DNA of 64,000 nt from Conexibacter arvalis (GTDB lineage Bacteria > Actinomycetota > Thermoleophilia > Solirubrobacterales > Solirubrobacteraceae): the NCBI RefSeq assembly GCF_014199525.1, contig NZ_JACHNU010000004.1:62001-126000 (forward strand). Reading direction: 5' to 3'. A model generated the notes under the pieces. That model was given only the letters and a program-made list of their open reading frames with translations, was not told where the DNA came from and ran no database searches. A program made the translations under genes and the position numbers. This document shows positions 45,508 to 53,585 of this stretch, one piece after another (position 1 is the stretch's first letter; every line of letters begins with the position of its first letter).

Positions 45508-45789
45508 TCAACGCGGGGCCGGCTCGGGGCAGAGCGCGGCGGCGACGATCTCGTCGAGCGGCACGCCGAGGCCATCGGCGAGCCTGCGCTGCGTCAACAG
45601 CGTCGGGTTGACCTCGCCGCGCTCGATGTTGCCGAGGTAGACGGCGCTGAGGCCGGAGCGGGTCGCGACCATGTCGCGGGTCAGGCCGCGCTGCTCGCGC
45701 AATCTGCGGACCGCGAGCCCGAACTGCTCGAGCAGCGGGTCGCGATGGGGGCTGTCGAGTCGCCGACGATCAAGCGTCCGGGTGCCCAT
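45508..45789 (-). CDS. XRE-family transcriptional regulator
   Basis: 93 residues; nearly the whole protein is one HTH_3 domain (FGLAVRRLREQRGLTRDMVATRSGLSAVYLGNIERGEVNPTLLTQRRLADGLGVPLDEIV). The NPTLxT recognition end is typical of such regulators. It is divergent from the small membrane protein and mbnPH genes, with an AT-richer inverted-repeat region between, so it may regulate that side (inference). Confidence 0.88.
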   Translation of the reverse strand: MGTRTLDRRRLDSPHRDPLLEQFGLAVRRLREQRGLTRDMVATRSGLSAVYLGNIERGEVNPTLLTQRRLADGLGVPLDEIVAAALCPEPAPR

Positions 45790-45852
45790 GAGCCCACCGT
45801 ATACCCACCGGCCGAGCGCGTCAGCGCGCCGACCGCAGTTATGGAGAATCGC

Positions 45853-45900
45853 ACGTCAGAATCACAACCAATTTATGGTGTGTCATCTCACATCTGACGT
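45853..45900. promoter_or_regulatory. AT-rich divergent regulatory region with 8-bp inverted repeat
   Basis: ACGTCAGA (45853-45860) and TCTGACGT (45893-45900) are perfect inverted copies 32 bp apart, enclosing ACCAATTTATGG. The stretch from about 45838 to 45910 is much poorer in GC than anything nearby. It lies between the XRE gene and the plus-strand genes and likely holds promoters and an operator. Confidence 0.5.
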
Positions 45901-45928
45901 TGTGCTGTTCTGCCGGTCGGCGCATGGT

Positions 45929-46282
45929 ATGAATCGCCGTCGCATGAGCCGAGGCCGCGTGACACGACCGTTGAGATCGCGGCCGCTGCCGTTGGCGCTG
46001 CTGCTGCTCCTCGTCGCCGTCGCCGCCGTCACCTCCGCGGCCACGCTGGCGATGCTCGCGCCGGCGGCGATCCTGCTCGTGCTGCTGCTCGCCGGTCGCG
46101 CGCCCGGCGAGGACCTGCTGCTGCGCTGGCGCGGCGTCCTGCCGCGGCGTCGGCGCCATGCCACGGCGGTCGTCGCCCGCGGCCACCGCGCCGTGTTCGT
46201 GCGCGCCCGCACCCGCATGAGCGCCTCGGCGCTCGCGATGCGCCCGCCCCCGGCGGTCGCCGCGCTCAGCCAGCTTCCCTGA
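45929..46282 (+). CDS. Small membrane protein of unknown function
   Basis: 117 residues. Arg-rich N-terminus (MNRRRMSRGRVTRPLRSR), one or two membrane helices (PLALLLLLVAVAAVTSAATLAMLAPAAILLVLLLAG, about 21-56), then an Arg/Ala-rich cytoplasmic or external tail. No family recognised. It precedes mbnPH by 192 bp; an ATG at 45944 is an alternative start. Confidence 0.5.
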   Translation: MNRRRMSRGRVTRPLRSRPLPLALLLLLVAVAAVTSAATLAMLAPAAILLVLLLAGRAPGEDLLLRWRGVLPRRRRHATAVVARGHRAVFVRARTRMSASALAMRPPPAVAALSQLP

Positions 46283-46427
46283 CGACCTCCCGGCCGCGCG
46301 GATGCGCACGGCCGGCCGACGGCGCGTGAGCGCCGTCTCGATCGCGTGTCCGGTCGCGTTTCGCGCGGCCGCTGCCGCGCGGTCGGCGATGCCGGGGAAC
46401 CGCTGAGCGGCTGACGACCGACCCAGG

Positions 46428-46447
46428 GGCGGCGCACGCGCGCCGCC
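46428..46447 (+). promoter_or_regulatory. Stem-loop before mbnP
   Basis: GGCGGCGC pairs with GCGCCGCC around ACGC, 15 bp before AGGAG, the mbnP ribosome binding site. It may be a leader structure or a U-less terminator of the preceding small gene. Confidence 0.4.
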
Positions 46448-46474
46448 GAACGACGAGCAGTTCAGGAGCAGACC

Positions 46475-47467
46475 ATGGGAACGACGGTTCGCACCGCTAC
46501 GGCGGCGCTGTGCGCGGCGCTCGGCGTCGCGGTGATCGCCGCGCCGGCCGACGCGGCAGGCAGACAGAAGCAGCAGCCCAGACGCCAGGCGGTCGCGATC
46601 GACTTCGCGGCCGTCGCCGGCAGCTCGCCGGTGAGCTGCGGCAAGCCGATCGCCGGGTTGGGGACGACCGCGGCGACGGCGCGGCTGACCGACCTGCGCT
46701 TCTTCGTCTCCGACGTCCGGCTGCTGCGCAGAGACGGCCGCGCCGTCGCGCTGAAACTCCGCGCCGACTCGCCCTATCGCGTCACGCGCGGGAAGGCAGC
46801 GGTGACGCTGATCGACCTCGAGAACGGGCGCGGCGGCTGCGCCGGCGGCACGCGTGGCACCAACGCGTCGGTGCGCGGGACGGTCCGGCGCGGCGACTAC
46901 GTCGGCGTGCGCTGGACAGTCGGCGTGCCGTTCGCGCTCAACCACACCGACGCGACGACCGCCCCGGCGCCGCTGAACAGCGCCGCGATGGCGTGGTCGT
47001 GGCAGGTCGGCCGCAAGTTCACCAAGATCGAGGTCAGCGATCCCGGCGACGGTGCCGCGCCGTGGGCGGCGAGAACGTTCTTCGTCCACCTCGGCAGCAC
47101 CGGCTGCGCCGGCAATCCCGCCACCGGCGCGACGGTCCGCTGCGCCGCCGCGAACCGCGCCGGCGTCACGCTGCGCCGGTTCGACCCGAAGCGACAGCGG
47201 ATCGCGGTCGACCTGAAGGCGCTGCTCGCCGGCGTCGACGTCACGCGCAACGGCGGCGGCGCGCCCGGCTGCATGGCGAACCCGAGCGACCCCGAGTGCG
47301 GCCCCGTCTTCAGAGCGTTCGGCCTCCGCCTCCCCGCCGCCGCCGGCGACGGAGCCGGCGGGCACGGCGACCACGCGGGCGGCGGCGACCCGGGCGCCGA
47401 CGGCGACGGCGGCCACGCGATGGCCGCGGCCGGGGGCCAGACGGTCTTCCGGGCGATCAAGCGATGA
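46475..47467 (+). CDS. mbnP: MbnP-family copper-binding protein
   Basis: 330 residues. Signal peptide 1-25 (ALCAALGVAVIAAPADA), then the four-Cys 'metallo-mystery pair' pattern: VSCGKPIAGLG, LTDLRFFVSDVRLL, FALNHTDATTAPAPLN, MAWSWQVGRKFTKIEV, FFVHLGSTGCAGNPATGATVRC, NRAGVTLRRFD, GCMANPSDPECGPVFRAFGL. In characterised MbnP a Trp is oxidised to kynurenine by MbnH and the site binds copper; the WSW here is a plausible target. An extra His/Gly/Asp-rich stretch (GGHGDHAGGG, GGHAMA) could also bind metal. Its stop overlaps mbnH. Confidence 0.88.
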   Translation: MGTTVRTATAALCAALGVAVIAAPADAAGRQKQQPRRQAVAIDFAAVAGSSPVSCGKPIAGLGTTAATARLTDLRFFVSDVRLLRRDGRAVALKLRADSPYRVTRGKAAVTLIDLENGRGGCAGGTRGTNASVRGTVRRGDYVGVRWTVGVPFALNHTDATTAPAPLNSAAMAWSWQVGRKFTKIEVSDPGDGAAPWAARTFFVHLGSTGCAGNPATGATVRCAAANRAGVTLRRFDPKRQRIAVDLKALLAGVDVTRNGGGAPGCMANPSDPECGPVFRAFGLRLPAAAGDGAGGHGDHAGGGDPGADGDGGHAMAAAGGQTVFRAIKR

Positions 47468-48678
47468 GCCGAGCGCGGGACCGCGGCAGGGACCGCCGTG
47501 CGGCGGTCCCGCGCCGTCTTGCGGTGCGCGCGCTCGCGCTCGCAGCCGTCCTCGCCGGCAGCGCGCTGCTGCACGGGCTGGCGTCGGCAGGCGCCGACAA
47601 ACCGGTGCGCCGAGCAGCGTGGAGCTGGCAACTGCCGGACGGCTTCCCGCAGCCGCGTGTCCCGAAGGCCAACCAAATGAGCAGAGAGAAGGTCGCGGTC
47701 GGCCGGCGGCTGTTCTACGACGCCCGCCTGTCGGGCAATGGGACGCAGTCGTGCGCGAGCTGCCACCGGCCGGAGCTGGCGTTCACCGACGGGAGGGCGC
47801 AGGCCGTCGGGTCGACCGGCGAGGTCCATCCGCGCAACGCGCAATCGCTCGTCAACGTCGCCTACAACGCGACGCTGACGTGGGCGAACCCGGCGCTCGT
47901 GACGCTGGAGCGACAGATGGAGGTGCCGCTGTTCGGCACCGACCCGGTCGAGATGGGGGTCACCGACGCGAACAGAGACCGCGTCCTGCGGCGCATCAGA
48001 CGCGACCGCTGGTACGCGAGACGCCTCCCGCGCGCCTTCCCGGGCGCGCGCAGGGCGATCTCGTGGGCGACGGTGATCCGCTCGATCGCCGCCTTCCAGC
48101 GCAGCATCGTCTCCGCCGGATCCCGCTACGACCGCCACCTCGCCGGCAGAGCGCGGCTCAACGCCTCCGAGCGGCGCGGCATGAACCTGTTCATGGGCGA
48201 GCAGGCCGAGTGCCACCACTGCCACGGCACGTTCATCTTCAGCGACCAGGCGACCTTCGTCGGCGCCTCCGGCGAGCCGCCGCTGTTCCACAACACCGGG
48301 CTCTACAACCTCGGCGGAACGGGCGCCTTCCCCGAGCCCAACCGCGGCGTGTTCGAGCTGACCGGGAGAATGGAGGACATGGGCGCTTTCCGCGCGCCGT
48401 CGCTGCGCAACGTGGCGAAGACCGCGCCGTACATGCACGACGGCTCGATCGCGACGCTCGAGGAGGCGGTCGACCACTACGCCGCGGGGGGTCGCGTGAT
48501 CGCCGACGGGCCGCACGCCGGCGACGGCCGCGCGAACCCGTACAAGGACCCGCTGATCGCAGCGATCAGGTTGAGCCGCCGCGACCGCGACGACCTCGTC
48601 GCCTTCCTGCGGACGCTGAACGGCCCCGACCTGTCGCGCGACCCGCGCTTCTCGGATCCGTTCAGGAGGGGGCGGTAG
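47464..48678 (+). CDS. mbnH: MbnH-family di-heme peroxidase
   Basis: 404 residues. An N-terminal Arg-rich segment and hydrophobic stretch (LAVRALALAAVLAGSALLHGLASA) export it. Two c-type heme sites: CASCH in LSGNGTQSCASCHRPELAFTDGRA and CHHCH in EQAECHHCHGTFIFSD. HPRNAQSLVNVAYNATLTWANP and FRAPSLRNVAKTAPYMHDGSIATLEEAVDHYAAGG are family hallmarks. MbnH is MauG-like and oxidises a Trp of its partner MbnP. ATGA overlap with mbnP shows coupled expression. Confidence 0.92.
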   Translation: MSRARDRGRDRRAAVPRRLAVRALALAAVLAGSALLHGLASAGADKPVRRAAWSWQLPDGFPQPRVPKANQMSREKVAVGRRLFYDARLSGNGTQSCASCHRPELAFTDGRAQAVGSTGEVHPRNAQSLVNVAYNATLTWANPALVTLERQMEVPLFGTDPVEMGVTDANRDRVLRRIRRDRWYARRLPRAFPGARRAISWATVIRSIAAFQRSIVSAGSRYDRHLAGRARLNASERRGMNLFMGEQAECHHCHGTFIFSDQATFVGASGEPPLFHNTGLYNLGGTGAFPEPNRGVFELTGRMEDMGAFRAPSLRNVAKTAPYMHDGSIATLEEAVDHYAAGGRVIADGPHAGDGRANPYKDPLIAAIRLSRRDRDDLVAFLRTLNGPDLSRDPRFSDPFRRGR

Positions 48679-48712
48679 CGGCAGGGCGGCAGGACCGCGC
48701 ACGACGGGGCGC

Positions 48713-49021
48713 TCACGGCCCGCCGTCTCGCTCGACGTAGACGAGGCGCCCGTCGGAGAGGCGGTAGACCTCGCCGACCGCTCTGCCGCGGCCGCTGGCC
48801 GGCGGCGCCGACGCCGGGGAGGGGAGGTCTCGCTGCCGCTCGTGCCCGGTCTGCGGCCTGCCGGTCGCGGCGCTTCTCTGGTCGGCGGTGAGGCCGAGAC
48901 CGGCGATCAGGAAGGCGACGGCGAGCACGATGCCGACGTCGAAGAGGTTGACGAGGCCGTCGAGCGGGTCGCCGGCTGCGTCGTCGAGGTTGCCGTGGCG
49001 GCCGAGCCCGATGCGGCTCAC
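48713..49021 (-). CDS. DUF2149 membrane protein (possible ExbD-like partner)
   Basis: 102 residues. NLDDAAGDPLDGLVNLFDVGIVLAVAFLIAGLGL contains the DUF2149 signature and a single membrane helix (about 28-45); the remainder is polar and ends in YRLSDGRLVYVERDGG. Single helix plus outside domain is the ExbD/TolR topology, but homology is not established. GTG start overlaps the ExbB-like gene (GTGA). Last gene of the leftward cobalamin-riboswitch operon. Confidence 0.85.
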   Translation of the reverse strand: MSRIGLGRHGNLDDAAGDPLDGLVNLFDVGIVLAVAFLIAGLGLTADQRSAATGRPQTGHERQRDLPSPASAPPASGRGRAVGEVYRLSDGRLVYVERDGGP

Positions 49022-49644
49022 CCGGTCACCGCCGCGGCCGCCCGCTCGAGTGCGGTCAGGTCTTCCGTGTACATGCGGGTCCGCGTCAGCGTCAGCGCGA
49101 AGGCGACGGTGCCAACGAGCAGGCCGATCACCGTTGCGGCGAAGGCGATTCGCAGGTCGGAGGCGAGCTGGGAGATGTCGCCGTCGGAGAGCGCCTGAAG
49201 GCCCGGTGCGAGCGGGATCAGCGTCCCCATCAGGCCGATCGCCGGCCCCGCGCGGACGAGCATGCGCGTGCGGTCGAGGCGCTTCTGCGCCGCCAGCTCG
49301 AAGTCGGCGAGCGCGTGCTCGGCCGACTCCGGCCGTCTCGCCGAGACGGCGGCGGCGAGCTGGCGGACCGCGGCCGCCGCGAACGCCGTCGGCGCGACGA
49401 GCGCGAGCTGGGGCGCCTCGCCGGGGGCCGCGACGGCGCGCGCCGCGAGCTGGCGCAGCGGCTGCCTGCGCATGCGGGCGCGACGCTGCCAGGACTCGGT
49501 CGCGAAGCGGCCGCACTCCAGCGCGGATGCGAGCAGCGCGACGATCGCCAGCAGCAGCACCGGGATCGCGAGCACCGACACCAGCTGCGCGAGCGCGTCG
49601 CCGATGCGGTCGTGGAGCGGGATCGCGAGGGGAGGAGGGCTCAT
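49018..49644 (-). CDS. MotA/TolQ/ExbB proton channel family protein
   Basis: 208 residues. First membrane helix about 18-43 (LVSVLAIPVLLLAIVALLASALECG), a cytoplasmic helical stretch, then the family core RMLVRAGPAIGLMGTLIPLAPGLQALSDGDISQLASDLRIAFAATVIGLLVGTVAFALTLTR with two more helices. Such channels use the proton gradient to move an attached partner. It is coupled by ATGA to the toroid gene upstream and by GTGA to DUF2149 downstream, all behind a cobalamin riboswitch. No TonB protein is visible. Confidence 0.9.
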   Translation of the reverse strand: MSPPPLAIPLHDRIGDALAQLVSVLAIPVLLLAIVALLASALECGRFATESWQRRARMRRQPLRQLAARAVAAPGEAPQLALVAPTAFAAAAVRQLAAAVSARRPESAEHALADFELAAQKRLDRTRMLVRAGPAIGLMGTLIPLAPGLQALSDGDISQLASDLRIAFAATVIGLLVGTVAFALTLTRTRMYTEDLTALERAAAAVTG

Positions 49645-51506
49645 CGGGTCCTCTCGGGGTCGAGGTCGGGGTCGGGGTCGGGGCGACGGCGCTCGAGCAG
49701 GCCGCCGAGGCCGCCGGCCAGCAGCAGCGAGCCGGCGATCGCGACGGCGGGCCACGGGCCGGCGTCGCCGCCGGTCGACGCGCCGCGCAGGCCGAAGGCG
49801 GCGCCGACGTCGGTCGTGCGGTCGTCGCCGCCGACGCCGCCGACGACGACGCCGCTGATCTGCTCGTCGTCTGCGCCGGAGCCGGAAGCGCCGCCGATCA
49901 CGGTGTCGCCGCCCGCGCCGAGAACACGCCGGTCGGCGGCGGCGTCGCCGTCGCGGGCACGCCGGTCGGCGGCGTCGGCGACTGCGCCCTGATCGGCACC
50001 GCCGCTCGCGGCCGGGCCGGACGCGGCATCGGCCGGCTCCGCGTCCGGCCCGGAGACAGCCCGATCGGAGGCGGCCGGCGGCGCCCCGCCGTCGTCGTCG
50101 GTCCCATCGCCGGCCGCGGACCGCAGCGGATCTTCGTCCTGCTCCCGCTGCGTCCGCTCTCGGCGCCGCTCGGGCCGACCGCGCTCGGCCTCGACGCTCG
50201 TGACGCCGCCGACCGTGCTGCCCTTGCTGCCCTGGCGCGGGCGGCTGAAGAGCGGCGCGCCCTCGCCGCCGCCGCCGATCAGCACGCCGCCGCCGTCGCC
50301 GCCCGAGCCGCCGCTGCCTCCGCCGGCGCCGTCGCCGCCCTCGCCGCGGGTCGGCCGGTTGCGCGGGTCGGGAACGCTGCCGGCGAACGGCACCCGCGCG
50401 AGCGGGAGATAGCGGCCCGAGTAGGCGGGCGCCGTGTAGGCGGTCATCCACACCTCGTTGGAGGAGTCCGCGGCGGTCCACGCGATCGAGCCGTCGGGGC
50501 GCTGGAGGGAGGCGAGGAAGTCGAGCATGCTCGCGCCGCCGCGACGCCAACGCCCCGGATGCTTCCCGACCGCCCACAGCCCCTGCGCGACCCACGCCGT
50601 CGACGCCGAGTTGCCGATCGTCTTGCCCTCCAGGTCCGGGAAGCCGCCGCCCGGCAGCTGCACGCGCCGCAGCCAGGCGAGCGCACGGTCGCGCGCCCGC
50701 GCCGCCGCACGATCCTCCCGCGCGCCGCCGAGCCGGCCCGCGGCGCGCAGCGCCTGCAGCGCGGCGCCGGTCATGTCGGTGCTGCTCGCCATCCCCGCGG
50801 CGACGGCCGGCCAGCCGCCGTCTTCGGCCTGGACCGAGAGGATCCAGCGGGCCGCCCTGGCGATCGCGCGATCGACGACCGGCCCGCGCGCCCCCGCCAG
50901 CGACAGCACCGCCCAGATCGTCGTGTTGACCCCGGGCGCCGGCTTCGCCGGGTCGTGCGTGAAGGAGCCGTCGGGCCGCTGCCGATCGAGGATCCGCCGG
51001 ACGAGGTCGACGCCGCCGAAGCTGCGCGGATCGGCGCCGCCGGCCGCGTTGACGACCAGCAGCACGCGCTCGTAGTCGGTCGTGACGCGCAGGTCCCTCA
51101 CCGCGCCGCGGATGCACTGGAGCACCGACCGGTGGCCGTCGGGCCGGAATTGCTCGCGCGGGTTCACGCCCGCCGCGGCGAGCGCGATCGCCGCCCACGA
51201 GCTCGCGTAGGCCGGATCCGGCGGGCCGCCCCTTCTCATCGGGAAGCAGCCGTCCCTGCGCTGGACCTGCTGGAGGTAGCGGACCATCCGGTCGAGCGAG
51301 CCGTCGTCCGCGGACGGCGCCGCCGCGCTCGACAGCGTCAGGCCGAGCGCCGCAGCCGAGAGCAGCGTGAGGCCGGCCGCGACAGCGGCCAGCGAGACGC
51401 GCCGGCGAATGCGCCGGCGCGGGGAGCCGCGGCGCCACGAGCCGACGCCGCGCCGGCCGGGCCGCACGCGCCGGCTCTGCCGGCGATCAGGGCCGGACGC
51501 CGGCAC
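49641..51506 (-). CDS. Membrane-tethered alpha/alpha-toroid protein (prenyltransferase/squalene-cyclase-like repeats), putative corrinoid binder
   Basis: 621 residues. Arg-rich start and signal/anchor helix (about 38-62), then an alpha/alpha-toroid (about 68-345) with recurring QxxDG turns: QRRDGCFPM, QRPDGSF, QAEDGGW, QLPGGGF, QRPDGSI. A long Gly/Asp/Ala-rich linker (about 360-575) leads to a C-terminal membrane helix (WPAVAIAGSLLLAGGLGGLL) and short charged tail. The toroid fold is shared by terpene cyclases and the alpha domain of transcobalamin; no cyclase DxDD acid motif is seen. Riboswitch control favours B12 binding. GTG start overlaps the upstream DUF4430 gene by 20 bp. Confidence 0.82.
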   Translation of the reverse strand: MPASGPDRRQSRRVRPGRRGVGSWRRGSPRRRIRRRVSLAAVAAGLTLLSAAALGLTLSSAAAPSADDGSLDRMVRYLQQVQRRDGCFPMRRGGPPDPAYASSWAAIALAAAGVNPREQFRPDGHRSVLQCIRGAVRDLRVTTDYERVLLVVNAAGGADPRSFGGVDLVRRILDRQRPDGSFTHDPAKPAPGVNTTIWAVLSLAGARGPVVDRAIARAARWILSVQAEDGGWPAVAAGMASSTDMTGAALQALRAAGRLGGAREDRAAARARDRALAWLRRVQLPGGGFPDLEGKTIGNSASTAWVAQGLWAVGKHPGRWRRGGASMLDFLASLQRPDGSIAWTAADSSNEVWMTAYTAPAYSGRYLPLARVPFAGSVPDPRNRPTRGEGGDGAGGGSGGSGGDGGGVLIGGGGEGAPLFSRPRQGSKGSTVGGVTSVEAERGRPERRRERTQREQDEDPLRSAAGDGTDDDGGAPPAASDRAVSGPDAEPADAASGPAASGGADQGAVADAADRRARDGDAAADRRVLGAGGDTVIGGASGSGADDEQISGVVVGGVGGDDRTTDVGAAFGLRGASTGGDAGPWPAVAIAGSLLLAGGLGGLLERRRPDPDPDLDPERTR

Positions 51507-53052
51507 CGTCGACGCTCACCGAGCCCCGCAGGACGCGCAGCTCGACGACGCTCGCCCGCTTGCGCGCCGGACCGGCTACCGTGCGGGTCCGACCGGCGCG
51601 CGCGGCGCCGAGCGAGACGACGCGGCTGCGGCCGCCGGCGCTCACGCGCACCCGCGCAGCCGGCCCGCCGCGCAGCAGCACGATCGGCCTCCCGGCGGCG
51701 AGCCGGACCCGCAGCACCGCCCCGCGGCCGCCGCGCGAGACCGTCCGGCGCCAGGCGCCGGCGTCGGCGGCCTTCCGCCACGGCCCGCTCAGCCGCAGCG
51801 CCTTCGCGCGGTCGTCGAGCGGGACGAGCAACTGCCCGAGGCCGGCGGTGCCGGCCCGGCCGACCCTGTCCGTGACGGTGAAGCGGAGCGCGTAGGCGCG
51901 TCCAGCGCGCAGCCGCAGTGTCGCGGAGGTCGCACTCGTGCCGGAGGCGGCGCGAGAGAAGCGGGCACGCGGCACGCCGAGCGGCTTCGCGTCGATCCGC
52001 CACGAGGCGACGCCGACGCCCGCTCTGCGAACCGTCCAGCGGACGCGCACGCTGCCGTCGCGCGTCCCGCCCGCGACGACGCGCGGTCTCGACAGCTCGA
52101 CCCGCGGCCGGTCGGAGGTCCCGCCGCCGCCGGCGCCGTTGCCACCAGCGCCGCCGTCGCCGCCGCTTCCACCGCCGCCGTCGACGAAGCGGGCCGGGAT
52201 GACCGGCTGGCGGCTCGGCGGGACACCCTCGCAACCGGCGCCGGGCGCCGCCTCGACGCAGACGTCGACGCTGTTGGAGGCGATCGCAGCGGGATGACCA
52301 GATTCCGGCACGACGCCGCCGGCCCGCGCCTTCAGCCGCTGCCAGCCGGGCACGGCGAAGGTGACGGCCGCTCGGCCGTCGGCGCCGCTCGTCGCCGGGA
52401 CGGCGACATCCGCCGGCGCGGTCTGCCCGTCGGCGTCGACCGCAGCGACGACCGCGCCGGCGTACGGCGGGCCCGTCGTCTGGTTGACCTCGGTGCTGGA
52501 GTCGGTCGACGTGACGGTGACGGTGAGCGGCTGGCCGACGATCGCCGTCGCGATCCCGTCCGCGCCGTTCGGTCCGTCGAGCCACAGGAACGGGCGCGAG
52601 CTGAAGGCGTCGTTGACCCACAGCACCTCGTCGCCCGCTCTCACCTGGAACTGGCAGCCGCCGACCGGGGTGAAGACGCGGTTGACGAGGATTCCCCACC
52701 AATGCGTGGCGCCGTCGCTCTCCGCGCCGAAGCGGGTGATGAAGTAGTCGTCGAAGCCGGGCGTCCAGTTGCCGTCGAAGTCGCTCCGGAGGGTCTCCAT
52801 CGCGTCGACCGTCGCGGCCGTCGCGGTCGGGCCGGGCGCCGGGTTGGCGCCGAGGTTGGTGCCGTCGCAGCGGCGCGCGACGGTGTCGGAGCTGGCCTTC
52901 AGCGAGCGGCCGTCGGTGCGGATCACGCGGTCGAACAGCGTCCGCTGCACGCCCTCGACGCGGACGTGCACGTCTGCCGGCGCGGGCCGCGCGGCGGCGA
53001 GCAGGAGGAGGATGATCGGCGCGACGACCCGCGCCCCATGGCGAAAACGCAT
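51487..53052 (-). CDS. Secreted DUF4430-domain protein, first gene of leftward B12-riboswitch operon
   Basis: 521 residues. Signal peptide 1-26 (VVAPIILLLLAAARPAPA), then a DUF4430 domain (VHVRVEGVQRTLFDRVIRTDG ... HWWGILVNRVFTPVGGCQFQVRAGDEVLWV, to about 155). DUF4430 corresponds to the C-terminal beta domain of transcobalamin. Ig-like/beta modules follow (GQPLTVTVTSTDSS, DGRAAVTFAVPGWQRLKARAGG), a Gly-rich linker near 285-305 and beta-rich C-terminal modules with no membrane helix. ATG after GAAAGGGG. Cobalamin is predicted to switch the operon off. Confidence 0.87.
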   Translation of the reverse strand: MRFRHGARVVAPIILLLLAAARPAPADVHVRVEGVQRTLFDRVIRTDGRSLKASSDTVARRCDGTNLGANPAPGPTATAATVDAMETLRSDFDGNWTPGFDDYFITRFGAESDGATHWWGILVNRVFTPVGGCQFQVRAGDEVLWVNDAFSSRPFLWLDGPNGADGIATAIVGQPLTVTVTSTDSSTEVNQTTGPPYAGAVVAAVDADGQTAPADVAVPATSGADGRAAVTFAVPGWQRLKARAGGVVPESGHPAAIASNSVDVCVEAAPGAGCEGVPPSRQPVIPARFVDGGGGSGGDGGAGGNGAGGGGTSDRPRVELSRPRVVAGGTRDGSVRVRWTVRRAGVGVASWRIDAKPLGVPRARFSRAASGTSATSATLRLRAGRAYALRFTVTDRVGRAGTAGLGQLLVPLDDRAKALRLSGPWRKAADAGAWRRTVSRGGRGAVLRVRLAAGRPIVLLRGGPAARVRVSAGGRSRVVSLGAARAGRTRTVAGPARKRASVVELRVLRGSVSVDGAGVRP

Positions 53053-53084
53053 CTCGGCCCCTTTCCACGAGGGCTCTCGACTGG

Positions 53085-53238
53085 TCGGATCGGCGGCAGG
53101 TCTCCTGGCTTCCGAGCGGTTCCGTCGCGCCTTCCCAGGCTCGTCGCCCAGTGGCTGCGTCGTCGCGTGCGACGGTCGTTCCTCGGTCACAGTGGCGGGC
53201 CCGCGCCGGTCTCTCACCGGCTTCCCGGACCGCCCATC
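53085..53238 (-). promoter_or_regulatory. Cobalamin riboswitch (leftward operon)
   Basis: Read on the minus strand: GGGAAGCCGGTGAGAGACC, then GCCCGCCACTGTGACC (core at 53189-53200), GCCACTGGGC, and the B12 box AGCCAGGAGACCTGCC (53095-53110). These are the conserved blocks of the cobalamin (B12-element) riboswitch in the right order. The DUF4430 start codon follows about 35 bases later. No terminator is seen, so translational control of the start site is likelier. Confidence 0.96.
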
Positions 53239-53335
53239 CCGAATATGTGGCGCGGCAGCGTAGCGCAGCGGCAGGCGGCGCGTGCCCGCTCGCGGCGCGT
53301 CTGACGCGACCGGCGGCATCTGCTTGACGGGCGCG

Positions 53336-53540
53336 CTAGCGTTCTCTTCGCTCACGAAAGCGGGGAACTCCGGTGAGAATCCGGGGCTGTCGCGCAGCGG
53401 TGTGGGTGACGAACGGATCGCAGTGCCACTGAGCCGGACGACGGCTCGGGAAGGAGATCCGGGAGGTCGAGCCCGAGCCCGAAGACCCGGTGAGCGAAAA
53501 CCGCCTCGCGATCAAGGCGGCTGCTCTCACCGACCCGGTT
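53336..53540 (+). promoter_or_regulatory. Cobalamin riboswitch (rightward operon)
   Basis: Blocks in order: GGGGAACTCCGGTGAGAATCC (53362-53382), GCTGTCGCGCAGCGGTGTG, GTGCCACTGAGCC, GGGAAGGAGATCC and the B12 box AGCCCGAAGACCCGG (53476-53490). CGGTGAG (53488-53494) can pair with CTCACCG (53526-53532) around a CCGCCT/AGGCGG hairpin (53501-53520). It is more divergent than the leftward copy. TTGACG at 53324-53329 is a candidate -35. No terminator; AGGAG and ATG follow within 50 bases. Confidence 0.92.
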
Positions 53541-53585
53541 TGCCGGATCCGTGCGCGTCGCCGCCCCTGAAACAGGAGCACCGAC

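Noticed and set aside
49641-51506. Squalene-hopene or terpene cyclase
   Set aside because: The toroid repeats are present, but no DxDD acid motif or other isoprenoid gene is seen; the protein is exported and under a cobalamin riboswitch.
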